Below are positions 26,066 through 38,277 of a stretch of DNA of 64,000 nucleotides, piece after piece; positions within the stretch are counted from its first letter, which is position 1, and each line of letters opens with the position of its first letter. The stretch lies in contig NZ_UETC01000017.1 of assembly GCF_900116765.1 (NCBI RefSeq), positions 24,883-88,882 of the forward strand, written 5' to 3'. The position numbers and the translations under genes were made by a program. Below the pieces are notes generated by a model that was not told the origin of the DNA, did not search any database, and saw only the letters and a program-made list of their open reading frames with translations. The stretch comes from Jannaschia seohaensis (GTDB lineage Bacteria > Pseudomonadota > Alphaproteobacteria > Rhodobacterales > Rhodobacteraceae).

Positions 26066-26590
26066 CTAGCCCAGACGCCGCTCCCCCTGCCCGTCCAGGA
26101 CGAAGACGACGCCCTGCGGGTCGTCCAGCGTATCCCAGGCCTCGGGCGGCAGGCCGCGCGCCATGGCGCGCAGGCCGATCACGAGGACGCCATGGGTGAT
26201 CAGGATCGCGGGGCGCGGGCGGGCCAGGACCCGGGACAGCCGGGCGATCAGGGCGTCCTGGCTCTCGGCGCCGGGGCAGGCGAATTTCCACAGCACGCCG
26301 GGCCGCGCTTCGGGCGGGCGCGGCAGACCCTCGCCCGCGCCCATCGCGATCTCGGAGAGGTCGGGATCGACCGTGGCCCGCAGACCTGCCAGCGCGGCCG
26401 AGCGGCGGGCTCGGCCGAGCGGGCTGACGAAGGCGGGGACGGCCACGCCCGCGCGGCGCAACAGCGCCCCTTGCCGCGCGGCCTGCACCCGGCCCAGCGC
26501 CGTCAGCGGACTGTCCCGCTGCCCCTGCATGCGGCCGGAACGGTTCCAGACGGTCTCGCCATGGCGGAGGATGTAGAGGGGCGCGGTCAT
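26066..26590 (-). CDS. Histidine phosphatase family protein (phosphoglycerate mutase-like)
   Basis: The 174-residue protein opens with the phosphohistidine motif YILRHGETVWNRSGRMQG and has SPLGRARRSA, a conserved acid region (EIAMGAGEGLPRP), and the second catalytic His in ILITHGVLVIGL. It belongs to the histidine acid phosphatase/PGM superfamily and is likely a small-molecule phosphatase; the substrate cannot be assigned. ATG at 26590. It lies between tRNA-Val(UAC) and the C-terminus of a frameshifted RTX gene, all on the minus strand. Confidence 0.9.
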   Translation of the reverse strand: MTAPLYILRHGETVWNRSGRMQGQRDSPLTALGRVQAARQGALLRRAGVAVPAFVSPLGRARRSAALAGLRATVDPDLSEIAMGAGEGLPRPPEARPGVLWKFACPGAESQDALIARLSRVLARPRPAILITHGVLVIGLRAMARGLPPEAWDTLDDPQGVVFVLDGQGERRLG

Positions 26591-26627
26591 ACGTCCCCCC
26601 TGCCCGTGCCGCCGCGCGAGGCCAAGC

Positions 26628-29495
26628 TCAGAAGATCAGAATGTCGTCGATTCCGAGCTCCCGCACGCTGGCGCGGGTGAAGGTGGCAATCACTTCCAGG
26701 CCGCCATCGCCCCGAGGCCCATCGACATCCACCGACAGCTCCAGGGTCCGGGTGTTGAAATCGGCAAGCCCATCCCGCAGCAGACTGCGCACGCCGGACG
26801 GCTCCAGCTCCCGCGGGAGGATGCGGCCGTTGCCGAGCCCGAAGAACTGATCGTCCAGCGCTAACTGGTCGCCCGGCCCGAAATCGGTGATCAGCGCGTT
26901 CCCCGGCACCCCCGCCTGAAGGAAGGCGAAGACATCCGCCCCCTCGCCGCCGGTCAGCGTGTCGTTGCCGCCCAGACCCGCAATCGTGTCGTCACCGACA
27001 CTGCCCACAAGGCGCGTGTCGGTGTTATCGCCGACGATGCGAATGTCGTTGGTGCCCTGGGCGAAGACCTCCTCGACCCCGGTCCGTCGGACATTGAAGT
27101 TAACGCTGGTCTGCACCTCGTCGAAGCCGCCGCTGTCGCGGATCGTGTCGCCCGTGCTGTCAACCGAAGAAGTGTCGTTGCCCAGGTCGCCCTCCATCAG
27201 ATCCGATCCGGTGCCGCCGACGAGTTCGTCCGCGCCGGCCCCGCCGCGCAGCGTGTCGTCGCCATCGTTGCCGCGCAACAGGTCGCACCCGCTATCGCCG
27301 TTGATGAGGACGTCGCCGGTCAGGCCGTCCACGGTGTCGTTGCCGCCGCCCGCATTGATCACGTCGCTCGCGCCCGAGCCAAGCAGGCGGTCGTTCTCGT
27401 TGGAAGCCCCGAGCGACAGCTCGAACTCGGGATTGGTCGGAGGCGTCCCCGCCCCGTCATCGCCCACGATGCGCAATTCCGTTCGCGAGGTGGTGGCCCC
27501 GCCGGGCAGGACCGCGCCCGCGACCTGGCTGATCTCCAGGGCGAAGATCTCGTCGCCCTCGATGGCGGTGTCGCCGAAGATCCGCAGCCCGATCAGCCCC
27601 GCACCGGACCCCGCGGCGATCGTCAGCGCGCCCGAGGCCTCCTGATAGTCCTCGCCCGCGATGGCCGACTCGGTCGACACCGTGCGCCAAGTTCAGCGTC
27701 ACGTCCGGGCGCGCGGGCTCCGACAGGAGGATCGGGACGGAGTAAGTCTGGCTGCCGCTATCGAACTCCCGCATGGAAACCGCGACGGGAGCTACGCGAA
27801 CGAAGGTGTCGTCCGGCTCGGGCCGAAGCACGCCAGGCGCCGGATCGCCACGGCCCGCCTCGCCGCGCACGGCCCCGCTGTCATTGTCCAGGATCGTGCC
27901 GCGCGCCACCTGACCGATGGTGTTGCCAGCGAAATTCGCGTTCTGCGCATTGTAGACGAAGAGGTCGAAGCTCTCGTCATCCTCTCGCAGCGTGTCGCCG
28001 CGAATGGTGACCGAAATCACCCCGCTCTGCTCCCCGGCGGGAATGGTGAAAGCGCGGGCGATGGGATCGAAATCCTCGGAGCGGGAATCAGAGCCATCCA
28101 GCGTGGTATAGTTGAACGTCACCGGCGACGGCGCGGGCCGGTCCAGCGTAACGAGGAAGCGCATGGTGCCGAAACTGCCGCTCCCCTCGATCATGGTCGC
28201 GTCATGGATCTGGATCACGGGGACGATCGGCGCGGTGGAGACCGGTGCCTCGACGCCGGTTGCCGGCTCGGTCCGGCCCGCCACGCGCGAGACGGCGCCG
28301 CCATCGTCGCCAATGATGCCGATGGTCGCCTCAAGTGCCGGCGCGCCGCCCTCGAAGCGGCCGCCGGAAATGCCGGTCAACAGAACCTGGAAGGCCTCGT
28401 CTCCCTCGATGAGCTCGTCGCCGCGCAGGATAAATTCCGGCCGCGTGCTTTGCTGGCCCGCGTCGATCGTGACCGAGCGGGCCAGCGCGTCGTAATCGCC
28501 GTTGAAGGCGCTCGCGGTGATGTCCTGCGTGGCATAGTCGAGGGTGACCAGCGTGTCCGTCGGCCCGTCCAGCGTCACCAAAAGCGAGACGCGCTGAAAG
28601 CTGCTGTCGCCTTCGATTATGTCGGTTCCCTGAACGCGCAGCGTGGGCAGTTGATCGACCTGCTCGGGCCCGAAGATCGGCGTCCCCGCCGCCCCGATGC
28701 CAGAGCTCAAGTCGGCTCGCCCGCTGTCATTATCGACCGTCGTCACCTCGACCGAGAGCGCCTGCGCGCCGTCCACGATATTGAGGCTGCGCGGGTTGTT
28801 GAAAACGATCTCGAAGCTCTCGTCGGGTTCGGGGAGCAGATCTTCCCGGGTCAAGACCTGCAAGCTGGCGGAGCGCTGACCGGCAACGAAGTTGACCGTG
28901 CCCGACGCGCCGTCGAAATCCCCTTCGCTATTCGCCGCGCTGCCTTGCTGGGTAAACCAGTCGATGCTGGCCGAGGCGGTCGCCGGACGGTCCAGCGTGA
29001 CCAGGACGTTCAGGCGCTTGAATGAGCTATCGCCCTCGATGTAGCTCGTGTCATAGGCGGTCACGGTCGGGAACGCCCCAGGCTCCGGCTCGGGCTCGAA
29101 GATCAGGCGCGCCTCGCCGGGATTGGCGCTGGGCTGATCCGGGATCCCGTCATCGTCGTCCAGGATCGTGCTGGTGGCCACGACAGCAGCCGCATCCTGG
29201 GGAAAATCCAGGCCGCGCGGGTCGTAAGCGACGATCTCAAAGGTCTCGTTGTCCTCCAGCAGGATGTCGCAGCGCAGGATCATCTCGATATCCTGCTCCG
29301 TCTCGCCGGCGGCGAAAACTGACGGTGCCCGAGGTGCCGTCAAAGTCCCCCGCCTTCGCCGAGTTCTCTTGGGTATACCACCGGAAGGAGGCGGGAACGT
29401 TGGGCGCCTCGTCGAGCGTTGCCCGGAAGGAAACCCGCGTGAAAGAATCGTTTCCTTCGATGAACTCGGCATTGGAAATGGGTGACGGTCGGCAT
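26628..29495 (-). pseudogene. Calx-beta / RTX repeat protein gene with three frameshifts
   Basis: Joining frames gives a ~955-residue secreted-type protein: five Calx-beta-like units (EFIEGNDSFTRVSF, SYIEGDSSFKRLNVLVTLD, DIIEGDSSFQRVSLLVTLD, TMIEGSGSFGTMRFLVTLD, and a last divergent one), then RTX nonapeptides (GSGASDVINAGGGNDTVDG, GNDGDDTLRGGAGADELVG, GGNDTLTGGEGADVFAF) and ITDFGPGDQL. Frames change near 29477 (T-run), 29316 (T-run) and 27685 (GC repeat). Each break sits in a short repeat and the amino acid pattern is intact on both sides, so either a very recent pseudogene or base-calling errors. ATG 29495 is the first plausible start. Confidence 0.82.
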
Positions 29496-29714
29496 GGCGA
29501 AATGCACGACGCAACATGAACCGCCCCAACCACCCTCACGTTGCGGGGCGCGCAGGGTCAACGCCTTTCTATGCGCGCCGGCTGAAGGCGGTGGCGTCAG
29601 ATCGATCTGCCCGCGCAGATAGCGGCGCGACACGGAGCCAAAACCGCCGGCATGGCATGGGTGCTTGGCGGGCACGCCGTGTGGGGTCATGATGAGGAAG
29701 CGGGGAGGCGGACC

Positions 29715-30343
29715 ATGCGGATCATCGGAGACATTCATGGGCGCCGGGACCTCTATGCCCGCGCGCTCGCCGGCGCGAAGGAGAGCGTTCAGATCGGGGA
29801 TTTCGGGATGGGCTTCATCCCCGAGGAAGACCTGGCGACCTGGCCCGGTGGCCCCGGGCACAAATTCTTCCGTGGCAACCACGACGACCCCGCTCTGTGC
29901 CGCGCCCATCCCGCGCATCTGGAAAGCGGTCCCTACGGCAACCTGTTCGTCGTCGGCGGCGGATGGTCGATCGACCGAGAGTATCGCACCCCCGGCGTGA
30001 CCTGGTGGCCGGACGAAGAACTGCCCCCTCGGAGCTGCGGGATCTGACGGACCGATATGCAAGCGCCGCCCCGGAGGTGATGCTGACGCATGAGGCGCCG
30101 ATATCGGTCGCCGAGGCCTTCTTCGGCTCCATCGACAGCCCCAAGACGCGCAGGCCAAGCCGCACCAGTTTGGCTCTGGAGAAGATGCTGGCCCTGCATC
30201 GCCCTCGCAGCTGGGCTTTCGGTCATTGGCACGAGCGACGGGATTGGCCGGTCGACGGAACCCGGTTCATCGCGCTGGAAGAAGGCGGGTGGGTCGACCT
30301 GCCGGACCAGAAGATGCCGCCCTCGATGGCGCGCCCCCGCTAG
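29715..30343 (+). pseudogene. Metallophosphoesterase gene with one frameshift
   Basis: From ATG 29715 the product reads MRIIGDIHGRRDLYARALAG with the metal motifs GDIHG, GNHDD (FRGNHDDPALC) and then stops at 30047. The next frame carries on with ELRDLTDRYASAAPEVMLTH and EAPISVAEAFFGS, then the last motif GHWHER, ending at 30343. All calcineurin-like phosphoesterase motifs (D-x-H, GNHD, TH, GHxH) are therefore present across two frames. Restoring one C to the five-C run at 30024-30028 would rejoin them into a ~209-residue enzyme. The substrate is unknown. Confidence 0.82.
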
Positions 30344-30602
30344 CCGCCGCCCCATCGCCAGTTCGGTCTCTTCCAGTGAGCGCGCTTTCCTCGGGGTGCC
30401 GCTCCTGCCTTGAGCCTTTGCCTGGACGGGATCTGTCGCGGCCGAATGGAGGCGCCGCGCCGCATGTCTCACCCGGCGCGCCCCCGGCCAACCGGCTGGC
30501 ACGGCGCATGCAAGACGGTGCATCGGCGATCCGCCATACGCCCCGGGGTTCACTGAACCGGGAAACGAATTTGCAGACGCCTGCCAAGAAATCGAGGGAA
30601 AA

Positions 30603-30677
30603 TGGTGGGTGATGAGGGATTTGAACCCCCGACATCTTCGATGTGAACGAAGCGCTCTACCACTGAGCTAATCACCC
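30603..30677 (-). tRNA. tRNA-Val (anticodon CAC)
   Basis: 75-nt minus-strand cloverleaf with encoded CCA. Acceptor GGGTGAT/ATCACCC; anticodon stem CTTCG/CGAAG around TTCACAT with CAC as anticodon; T arm GGTTCAAATCC. Second valine isoacceptor, 4.6 kb from the UAC one. Confidence 0.97.
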
Positions 30678-30767
30678 GTCCGGCGCCCTTTAGACCGTCC
30701 GCGAGGGGGGTTCAAGGCCCCAGGAACAGGGCCGCCTCCGATCGGCGGCGGCCCCGGGTCTTGGCTG

Positions 30768-33167
30768 TCAGTGCGCCACGGCACCCCGGTCGTCACCGCG
30801 CCGCTGGCGCTCGGCCAGAGCGGCGGCCTCCTCGGCGGCCTCGTCCCATTCGATGGGCTCGGGCTTGGAGACCAGCGCGCGCTCCAGCACCTCGGAGACG
30901 TGCTTGACCGGCACGATCTCCAGGCCCTCCTTCACGTTGTCGGGCAGCTCGGCGAGGTCCTTCTCGTTCTCCTCGGGGATCAGAACGGTCGTGATCCCGC
31001 CACGTAGGGCGGCCAGCAGCTTTTCCTTCAGCCCGCCGATGGGCATCGCGTTGCCGCGCAGGGAGACTTCGCCCGTCATCGCGATGTCGCGCCGCACCGG
31101 AATGCCCGTCAGCGCCGAGACGATGGAGGTCACCATCGCCAGCCCCGCCGACGGCCCGTCCTTGGGCGTCGCCCCGTCAGGCACGTGGACGTGAATGTCC
31201 ATCGTGTCGAACTTCGGCGGCTTTATCCCGATCTCAGGTGCGATGGAGCGCACAAAGCTCGAGGCCGCGTCGATCGACTCCTTCATCACGTCGCCCAGCT
31301 TGCCGGTGGTCTTCATCCGGCCTTTGCCGGGCAGCTTGATCGCCTCGATATGCAGCAGATCGCCGCCCACGGAGGTGTAGGCCAGCCCGGTGACGACACC
31401 GACCTGATCCTCCATTTCGGCCAGACCGTAGCGGTATTTCTGGACGCCGAGGAAGTCGCTGAGATTGTCCTCGGTCACCTCGACCCGCTCGGCCTTCTTG
31501 CCGACGATCTGCGTGACGGCCTTCCGGGCGATCTTGGCGATCTCCCGCTCCAGGTTCCGCACGCCCGCCTCGCGGGTATAGACCCGCACGATGGCCGTCA
31601 GCGCCTCGTCGGTCAGCGAGAACTCGGACTTGCGCAGCCCGTGATCCTTCACCTGCTTGGGCAGCAGGTGCCGCTTGGCGATTTCGACCTTCTCGTCCTC
31701 GGTGTAGCCGGCGAGCGGGATGATCTCCATCCGATCCATCAGCGGCCCGGGCATGTTGTAGGAGTTGGACGTGGTCAGGAACATCACGTTCGACAGGTCG
31801 TATTCCACTTCGAGATAGTGGTCGACGAAGGTGTTGTTCTGCTCCGGATCCAGCACCTCCAGCATCGCGCTGGCCGGGTCGCCGCGGAAGTCCTGCCCCA
31901 TCTTGTCGATCTCGTCGAGCAGGATGAGCGGGTTGGTCGTCTTGGCCTTCTTGAGCGCCTGGATGATCTTACCGGGCATGGAGCCGATATAGGTCCGCCG
32001 GTGTCCCCGGATCTCGGACTCGTCGCGCACGCCGCCCAGCGAGATGCGGATGAACTCGCGTCCCGTGGCCTTGGCGACCGATTTACCCAGCGAGGTCTTG
32101 CCGACGCCCGGAGGGCCGACGAGGCACAGGATCGGCCCCTTCAGCTTGGCCGAACGCGCCTGGACGGCGAGATACTCGACGATCCGCTCCTTGACCTTCT
32201 CCAGGCCGTAATGATCCTTGTCGAGAACCTCCTGCGCCTTGACGATATCCTTCTTGACGCGCGACTTGGTGCCCCACGGGATCGACAGCATCCAGTCGAG
32301 ATAGTTGCGCACGACGGTCGCTTCAGCGGACATCGGCGACATGTTCTTGAGCTTCTTGAGCTCGCCCTCGGCCTTTTCGCGCGCCTCCTTCGACAGCTTC
32401 GTCTCGGAGATGCGCTTCTCCAGTTCGGCCAGCTCGTTCGAGCCATCCTCACCGTCGCCCAGCTCCTTCTGGATCGCCTTCATCTGCTCGTTCAGATAGT
32501 ATTCGCGCTGCGTGCGCTCCATCTGCGACTTGACGCGGCTCTTGATGCGCTTTTCGACCTGCAGGACGCTCATCTCGCCCTGCATCATGCCGAACACCTT
32601 CTCCAGCCGCTCGGAGACGACCAGCATCTCGAGCAGGGCCTGCTTCTCGCCGACCTCGACGCCCAGATGGCCCGAGACCAGATCGACCAGCTTGGCGGGG
32701 TCCTGCGCCTCGGCGACGGCGCCCATCGCCTCTTCGGGGATGTTTTTCTTGACCTTGGCGTAGCGCTGGAACTCTTCCGCGACGGAGCGGATCAGCGCCT
32801 CGATGGTCTCTTCGTCGCCGCGGGTCTCCTCCAGCGGCTCCGCATGGGCTTCGAAGAAGCGCTCGTTCTCGACGAATTCGGTGACCTTCACCCGGGCGCG
32901 GCCTTCGACCAGAACCTTGACGGTGCCATCGGGCAGCTTGAGCAGTTGCAGCACGTTAGCAAGCACGCCCACGCGGTAGATTCCGTCGGCATCCGGCTCG
33001 TCCACGGCGGGATCGATCTGGCTGGCCAACAGGATCTGCTTGTCGTCCTGCATCACCTCCTCGAGGGCGCGGACGGATTTGTCCCGGCCCACGAAGAGCG
33101 GGACGATCATGTGCGGGAACACCACAATGTCGCGCAACGGCAGGACGGGGTGGGTGGATGCGGTCAT
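30768..33167 (-). CDS. lon: ATP-dependent protease La (Lon)
   Basis: Cytoplasmic AAA+ serine protease that degrades misfolded and regulatory proteins. The 799-residue product has the N-terminal substrate domain ([20 protein letters not shown]), a coiled-coil middle, the ATPase with Walker [10 protein letters not shown] (about 351-359) and Walker [11 protein letters not shown], and the protease domain with catalytic Ser673 in KDGPSAG and Lys716 in GGLKEK. Length and motifs are canonical. ATG 33167 has AAGGAAG upstream. It is monocistronic, with a possible heat-shock promoter at 33241-33269. Confidence 0.98.
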   Translation of the reverse strand: MTASTHPVLPLRDIVVFPHMIVPLFVGRDKSVRALEEVMQDDKQILLASQIDPAVDEPDADGIYRVGVLANVLQLLKLPDGTVKVLVEGRARVKVTEFVENERFFEAHAEPLEETRGDEETIEALIRSVAEEFQRYAKVKKNIPEEAMGAVAEAQDPAKLVDLVSGHLGVEVGEKQALLEMLVVSERLEKVFGMMQGEMSVLQVEKRIKSRVKSQMERTQREYYLNEQMKAIQKELGDGEDGSNELAELEKRISETKLSKEAREKAEGELKKLKNMSPMSAEATVVRNYLDWMLSIPWGTKSRVKKDIVKAQEVLDKDHYGLEKVKERIVEYLAVQARSAKLKGPILCLVGPPGVGKTSLGKSVAKATGREFIRISLGGVRDESEIRGHRRTYIGSMPGKIIQALKKAKTTNPLILLDEIDKMGQDFRGDPASAMLEVLDPEQNNTFVDHYLEVEYDLSNVMFLTTSNSYNMPGPLMDRMEIIPLAGYTEDEKVEIAKRHLLPKQVKDHGLRKSEFSLTDEALTAIVRVYTREAGVRNLEREIAKIARKAVTQIVGKKAERVEVTEDNLSDFLGVQKYRYGLAEMEDQVGVVTGLAYTSVGGDLLHIEAIKLPGKGRMKTTGKLGDVMKESIDAASSFVRSIAPEIGIKPPKFDTMDIHVHVPDGATPKDGPSAGLAMVTSIVSALTGIPVRRDIAMTGEVSLRGNAMPIGGLKEKLLAALRGGITTVLIPEENEKDLAELPDNVKEGLEIVPVKHVSEVLERALVSKPEPIEWDEAAEEAAALAERQRRGDDRGAVAH

Positions 33168-33240
33168 GTCGGTTCTTCCTTTCGCAAAGATCCAGGGCCC
33201 CGTCTGTGGCAGCCGTCCGGACCTTCCGGTTTTCGACCCC

Positions 33241-33269
33241 TAGGTGGGGTTGGCGGCTGCCCGCGTCAA
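33241..33269 (-). promoter_or_regulatory. Candidate lon promoter
   Basis: On the minus strand TTGACG (33269-33264) and CACCTA (33246-33241) are 17 bases apart, with CTTGCG just upstream (33277-33272). The C-rich -10 resembles alphaproteobacterial RpoH-type promoters, expected for lon. It ends 73 bases before the start codon. Not tested. Confidence 0.3.
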
Positions 33270-33444
33270 CGCGCAAGCGTCACCATACATCGGACCTCGT
33301 CAATCTGTCCCCTGCCGCGGGTCGGCGCAAGAGCGTCCCAAAGATGCCCAGGGCGGAAGGATTGACCCCGCAGATACCCAGTTCCGACCCAATCCCTGCC
33401 CCGATTTGCTGCCATTCCAGGGACGATCCTCCCTTGGGCCCCGC

Positions 33445-34437
33445 ATGATGACGTTGCTCCTTCTCCAGTCCCGCCGTTTTGGCCTCACTTTTGCCATACT
33501 GCTGCTCGCCGCGCCGATCTGGGTGCTGGCGCTGTCCCTCGAAGGCATGCCGCTCTCCGATGCCGCCTGGACGGCTTTTTCGGCGATCGGCGGGCTGTAT
33601 CTGGCGCTTGCGGGGCTGATCGTGCTCGCTTTGCGCGTCCCGGGGCTGCGCGGCTGGCGGGTCGCGGCGGAGACGACGGCGCTCGCCACCGTGATCCTGG
33701 GCCTGCTCGCAGTACTCCTACCGGGGCCGACGCTCGGCTATGCGCTCTGCATCCCGTCGGGCGCGGCGGCGATCTGGATCGCGCTCTATGGCCCGCTCTC
33801 GCGGCTGATCCCGCGCCGCGTCACGCTGCGGGAAAACGCGCGCGTTCACATCCCATTGCCGCATCAGATGGTCTGGCGCATGGCTCTGCCGACCCGCCCG
33901 GCGGAACATTGGGATCCGCTGCTGCGCAGCAGCGTGCAGGACAGCGAGGATGTCGACACCTTCCATCTCGAATATGCATGCGGCGGCGGCGAGACCGACG
34001 CGGTCACCGTCACCATGCTCGAAATCGAACCGAACCGAGGCTATCGCTACCTGTTCCAGGGCGAGACCTCGGGAGTCGGACGCGCCTTCGTGCAGGGCTA
34101 CCACCGGATCGTGCTGACCCCCGACGGGGACGAGGCGACCTGGGTCGAGCTGTCCCGCCAGACCGAGGAGTGCCTGCTGGCCCAGGCGTTCCTCTCCTGG
34201 CTCGATCGCATGCCGGAAGACTACGCCCGCTTCCTGCGCGCGAGCACTCTGGGCGAGTCGATGGACGGGACGCTCACCGGCCTGCACCGCCTTGCCGTGC
34301 TGCGCGAGGAGCTCGGCCGCAAGCGCAAACTTAAGCGTCCCAAGCTGACCGCCCAGCGCGGCTCGGCCATTCTGCGCGCCGCGGCTGCGGAGGCCGGCGC
34401 GCTTCTATCACGCACGCCGTCGCTCATCTCCTGGTAG
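33445..34437 (+). CDS. Membrane protein with C-terminal SRPBCC-like domain
   Basis: The 330-residue protein has three or four hydrophobic helices in the first ~125 residues (FGLTFAILLLAAPIWVLALS; GGLYLALAGLIVLAL; ATVILGLLAVLLPGP; AAAIWIALYG). A soluble part of ~200 residues follows: ARVHIPLPHQMVWRMA, RGYRYLFQGETSGVG, FVQGYHRIVL and ATWVELSRQTEEC. That part has the strand pattern of START/SRPBCC (polyketide cyclase-like) domains that hold hydrophobic ligands. No precise family is recognised. I chose ATG 33445; the longer frame back to 33244 overlaps the lon promoter. The ribosome site is weak. Confidence 0.6.
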   Translation: MMTLLLLQSRRFGLTFAILLLAAPIWVLALSLEGMPLSDAAWTAFSAIGGLYLALAGLIVLALRVPGLRGWRVAAETTALATVILGLLAVLLPGPTLGYALCIPSGAAAIWIALYGPLSRLIPRRVTLRENARVHIPLPHQMVWRMALPTRPAEHWDPLLRSSVQDSEDVDTFHLEYACGGGETDAVTVTMLEIEPNRGYRYLFQGETSGVGRAFVQGYHRIVLTPDGDEATWVELSRQTEECLLAQAFLSWLDRMPEDYARFLRASTLGESMDGTLTGLHRLAVLREELGRKRKLKRPKLTAQRGSAILRAAAAEAGALLSRTPSLISW

Positions 34438-34486
34438 CGCCCCCGCGGGAGGGCGGGCGGGGCGATCCGCGCCAGCGGGAGCGTCG

Positions 34487-34532
34487 CGCGTCCTCGCGCG
34501 CAGGCAGAGCCACGCGTCCTCGCGCGCAGGCA
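34487..34532 (+). repeat. Two identical 20-bp direct repeats between convergent genes
   Basis: CGCGTCCTCGCGCGCAGGCA occurs at 34487-34506 and again at 34513-34532 (26-base period), 16 bases before the tgt stop codon. It lies in the 110-base gap between the convergent SRPBCC-like gene and tgt. Could be a termination or recombination relic. Confidence 0.7.
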
Positions 34533-34547
34533 CGGAGTTGCCCCGCT

Positions 34548-35711
<1,164 letters not shown>

Positions 35712-35978
35712 CTACCACGCTTGCCGAGGGAAGGAGAAGGGGGCGCGTCACTCACTCCGCGCCCCCTATGGCAAGGGCTCCGGCCCTTGCACGCAAAAAG
35801 ACTTGGTCTTCAACGGCGCCAAAATAATGCCCGTCCGTCCGCCCGTCTCCCCCTGAATCGGGGGTGCGGCGGCACGACGCGCCTCCCCTTTACCCCGACC
35901 CGCCCAATCCTTATGTTTTCCGTCAACTACCTCCGGGTCCGATACGAGACCCGCACCGAATTGACCGGAGACCATCCC

Positions 35979-36350
35979 ATGAGCGCCGACGACTCGTCCC
36001 AAGGTCCGATGGAGGGCGCGCCCCTCATCGCTCCGTCGACCACCGATCACGCTTTGCACGAACCCATCGTCGAAGCCTGCCGCAGCGTTTTCGACCCGGA
36101 AATCCCGGTGAACATCTTCGACCTGGGCCTCGTCTATACGATCGACATCAGCCCCGAGAACGACGTGCGGGTCATCATGACCCTGACGGCCCCCGGTTGC
36201 CCCGTCGCGGGCGAGATGCCGGGCTGGGTCGCCGATGCGGTCTCGGCCGTGCCCGGGGTGCGCACGGTCGACGTGGACCTCACCTGGGAGCCGCCCTGGG
36301 GCATGGAGATGATGTCCGACGAGGCGCGGCTGGAACTGGGCTTCATGTAA
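35979..36350 (+). CDS. sufT: SUF-associated Fe-S assembly protein (MIP18/DUF59 family)
   Basis: The 123-residue protein has the MIP18-like fold markers FDPEIPVNIFDLGLVY and MTLTAPGCPVAGEMP with the conserved Cys74, and ends in LTWEPPWGMEMMSDEARLELG. SufT-type proteins help mature iron-sulfur enzymes. The start at ATG 35979 is supported by GGAG eight bases before. The much longer open frame upstream (from 35109) runs antisense through tgt and is not coding. An A-type Fe-S carrier, its usual neighbour, is found 4.3 kb downstream. Confidence 0.88.
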   Translation: MSADDSSQGPMEGAPLIAPSTTDHALHEPIVEACRSVFDPEIPVNIFDLGLVYTIDISPENDVRVIMTLTAPGCPVAGEMPGWVADAVSAVPGVRTVDVDLTWEPPWGMEMMSDEARLELGFM

Positions 36351-36603
36351 CCTCCGCAGGTGGCCCGCCCCTGACCGGCGGGTCGCTCGGACAGGTCCGG
36401 TCTCGTCCGCCGCGCCAAGTCGTCGGACCGGTCGGGCGAGGTCGAGGCGTCGGTGAGCGGACGCGCTCGGGGCCCAGGGGCCAACGGCGGCGACGGTCGG
36501 ACTGCCGACGCGGTGACGGAACCTTCACCGGACCGTCAGCCAGGCGACATGGGGCGGCACGACAGACGCGGGCATCAACTCCTGAAAACCACCGGTGGTT
36601 CTT

Positions 36604-37743
36604 CGCCCCCTCGCCGCGCTGCACCGCCGCGCCCGCCCTGGGCGAGACCCATGCCACCGCCCAGGCGCTGATCTATGGCACGCGCCCCTCCTTCCTGATC
36701 TCCAAGATGGAAGACGGCGCGCTCAAGTCGACGCTGGAGGCCTGCCACGCGGAGACGTCGCAACGCTCCGCCTTCTCCATCGGACATCGCGGCGCGCCAC
36801 TGATGTTCCCTGAGCACACGGTCGAATCGGACGTCGCCCCCGCGCAGATGAGGCGGGCATCCTGGAATGCGACGTGACCTTCACCGAAGATCACGAACTG
36901 GTCTGCCGCCACGCGCAGAACGACCTCCATACCACGACGAACATCCTGGTCTCGGATCTGGCCGATACCTGCGTGACGCCCTTCACCCCGGCTTCGGCCG
37001 ATGCGGGCGCGACCGCCGAGTGCCGCACCTCCGAGCTGACGCTCGCAGAGTTCCTGACGCTCACGCCCAAGATGGACGCAGCCAATACCTCGGCCACCAC
37101 GGCGGAAGCCTATCAGGGCGGCATCGCCGATTGGCGCACCGATCTCCAAACCGACGGCGCGATGCCGAAGACCGACGCCAAGTCGATCGCGCTGTTCGAG
37201 GCGCTGAACGTCGATCTCACGCCCGAGCTGAAATCCCCATCGGTCGAGATGCCCCATGAAGGCTTAAGCGAGGGAGACTACGCCCAGAAGCTGGTCGACG
37301 AGTACAAGGCGGCGGGTATCAACCCGTCTCGCGTCTGGCTCCAGTCCTTCAACTTGGAGGACGTGCTCTACTGGATCGAGGCGGAGCCGGACTTCGGCGC
37401 CCAGGCCGTCTATCTGATGGATGAATGCGACCTCGACGGCTACGCGCCGATGGACCCGCCGACCTGGATGCTGGTGGCCTTGGAGGATGGCGAGATCGTG
37501 CCCTCCGCCCTGGCCATGGACGCGAAGGAGGCCCGCCTGGAGATCATCACTTGGCCCCTGGAACGCTCCGGCCCGCTGGCCGGCGGCGGGGGCTGGTACG
37601 TCCAGTCGATTGAGGAAGTCACCGACAGTGACGGCGACTATTTCGACCTGCTGCACGTGCTGGCCCAGGAGGTGGGCGTCGCGGGGGTCTTCTCCGACTG
37701 GCCGGCGACAACGACTTTCTACGCCAATTGCATGGGCCTGTGA
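36604..37743 (+). pseudogene. Glycerophosphodiester phosphodiesterase (GDPD) gene with a frameshift
   Basis: An upstream frame encodes an exported-protein start region (APALGETHATAQALIYGTRP) and the GDPD signature [19 protein letters not shown]. The downstream frame picks up [20 protein letters not shown] and runs to [14 protein letters not shown] strands and [11 protein letters not shown] at 37743. The break is at the five-C run 36837-36841; one additional C would join the frames. Exported GDPDs release glycerol-3-phosphate from lipid head groups. The exact start and the signal peptide cannot be fixed because the 5' part may hold a second indel. Confidence 0.8.
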
Positions 37744-38277
37744 CGGCTCCTCCGGGGAGCAGGGTGACGCCCCCGGACCCCCGTCTCCCCGGGCGGCGCG
37801 AAACTGGCTGAGGGGGCGCCTCTTCCCGCCCCTGGCCAACGCAGGCGCACGGCGCGCTTGGCTCCGGAGCGTCGGCTCAGCGGTGTCAGCCCCTCGCTCG
37901 GACAGCGGCGGGAGAGGTGAGGTCACGGGAGGACGCGAAGGGCCGAGGTTACTGCGCGCCCCCGCTGCCCAAGGGCGGACACAGGCTGCGGGCGGGGCGG
38001 CAGACGCTGAGACGGCAACGCCCTGTCAGATCCGGACCGATGGTGCGGCACCGTCCCGAGCAAGCATCGCGAGGGCCGTATCTTCCGAGGCCGGGACGTC
38101 TGACGCGACCGCACCGCCATCGCGCAGATAACCGGCCGCCTGAGAGCTCTCCGTCCGATCGCCAGCCGCGATGCGCGCGAGCCCCCTCCGCGACCGAACG
38201 CCTCGCTACCGTCAGCGACTGGGCATAGGGCCGGGGTCGAGGAGTTGCGCCGGGCCGAGACGGCGCGGCGTGCCCCG
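37744..38277. other. Gene-free stretch
   Basis: About 530 bases between the GDPD gene and the small basic ORF. Several frames are open because of base composition, but none gives a plausible start or a recognisable product. A C/G-rich segment at about 37760-37795 could form a weak terminator hairpin. Confidence 0.4.

Noticed and set aside
31185..33365. A 726-codon open frame on the plus strand
   Set aside because: Antisense shadow of lon with Leu/His/Asp-rich low-complexity translation and no family signature.
36587..36600. AACCACCGGTGGTT palindrome as a regulator site for the GDPD gene
   Set aside because: The symmetry is exact, but it sits right at or within the broken 5' end of the gene, so I cannot tell an operator from coding sequence.
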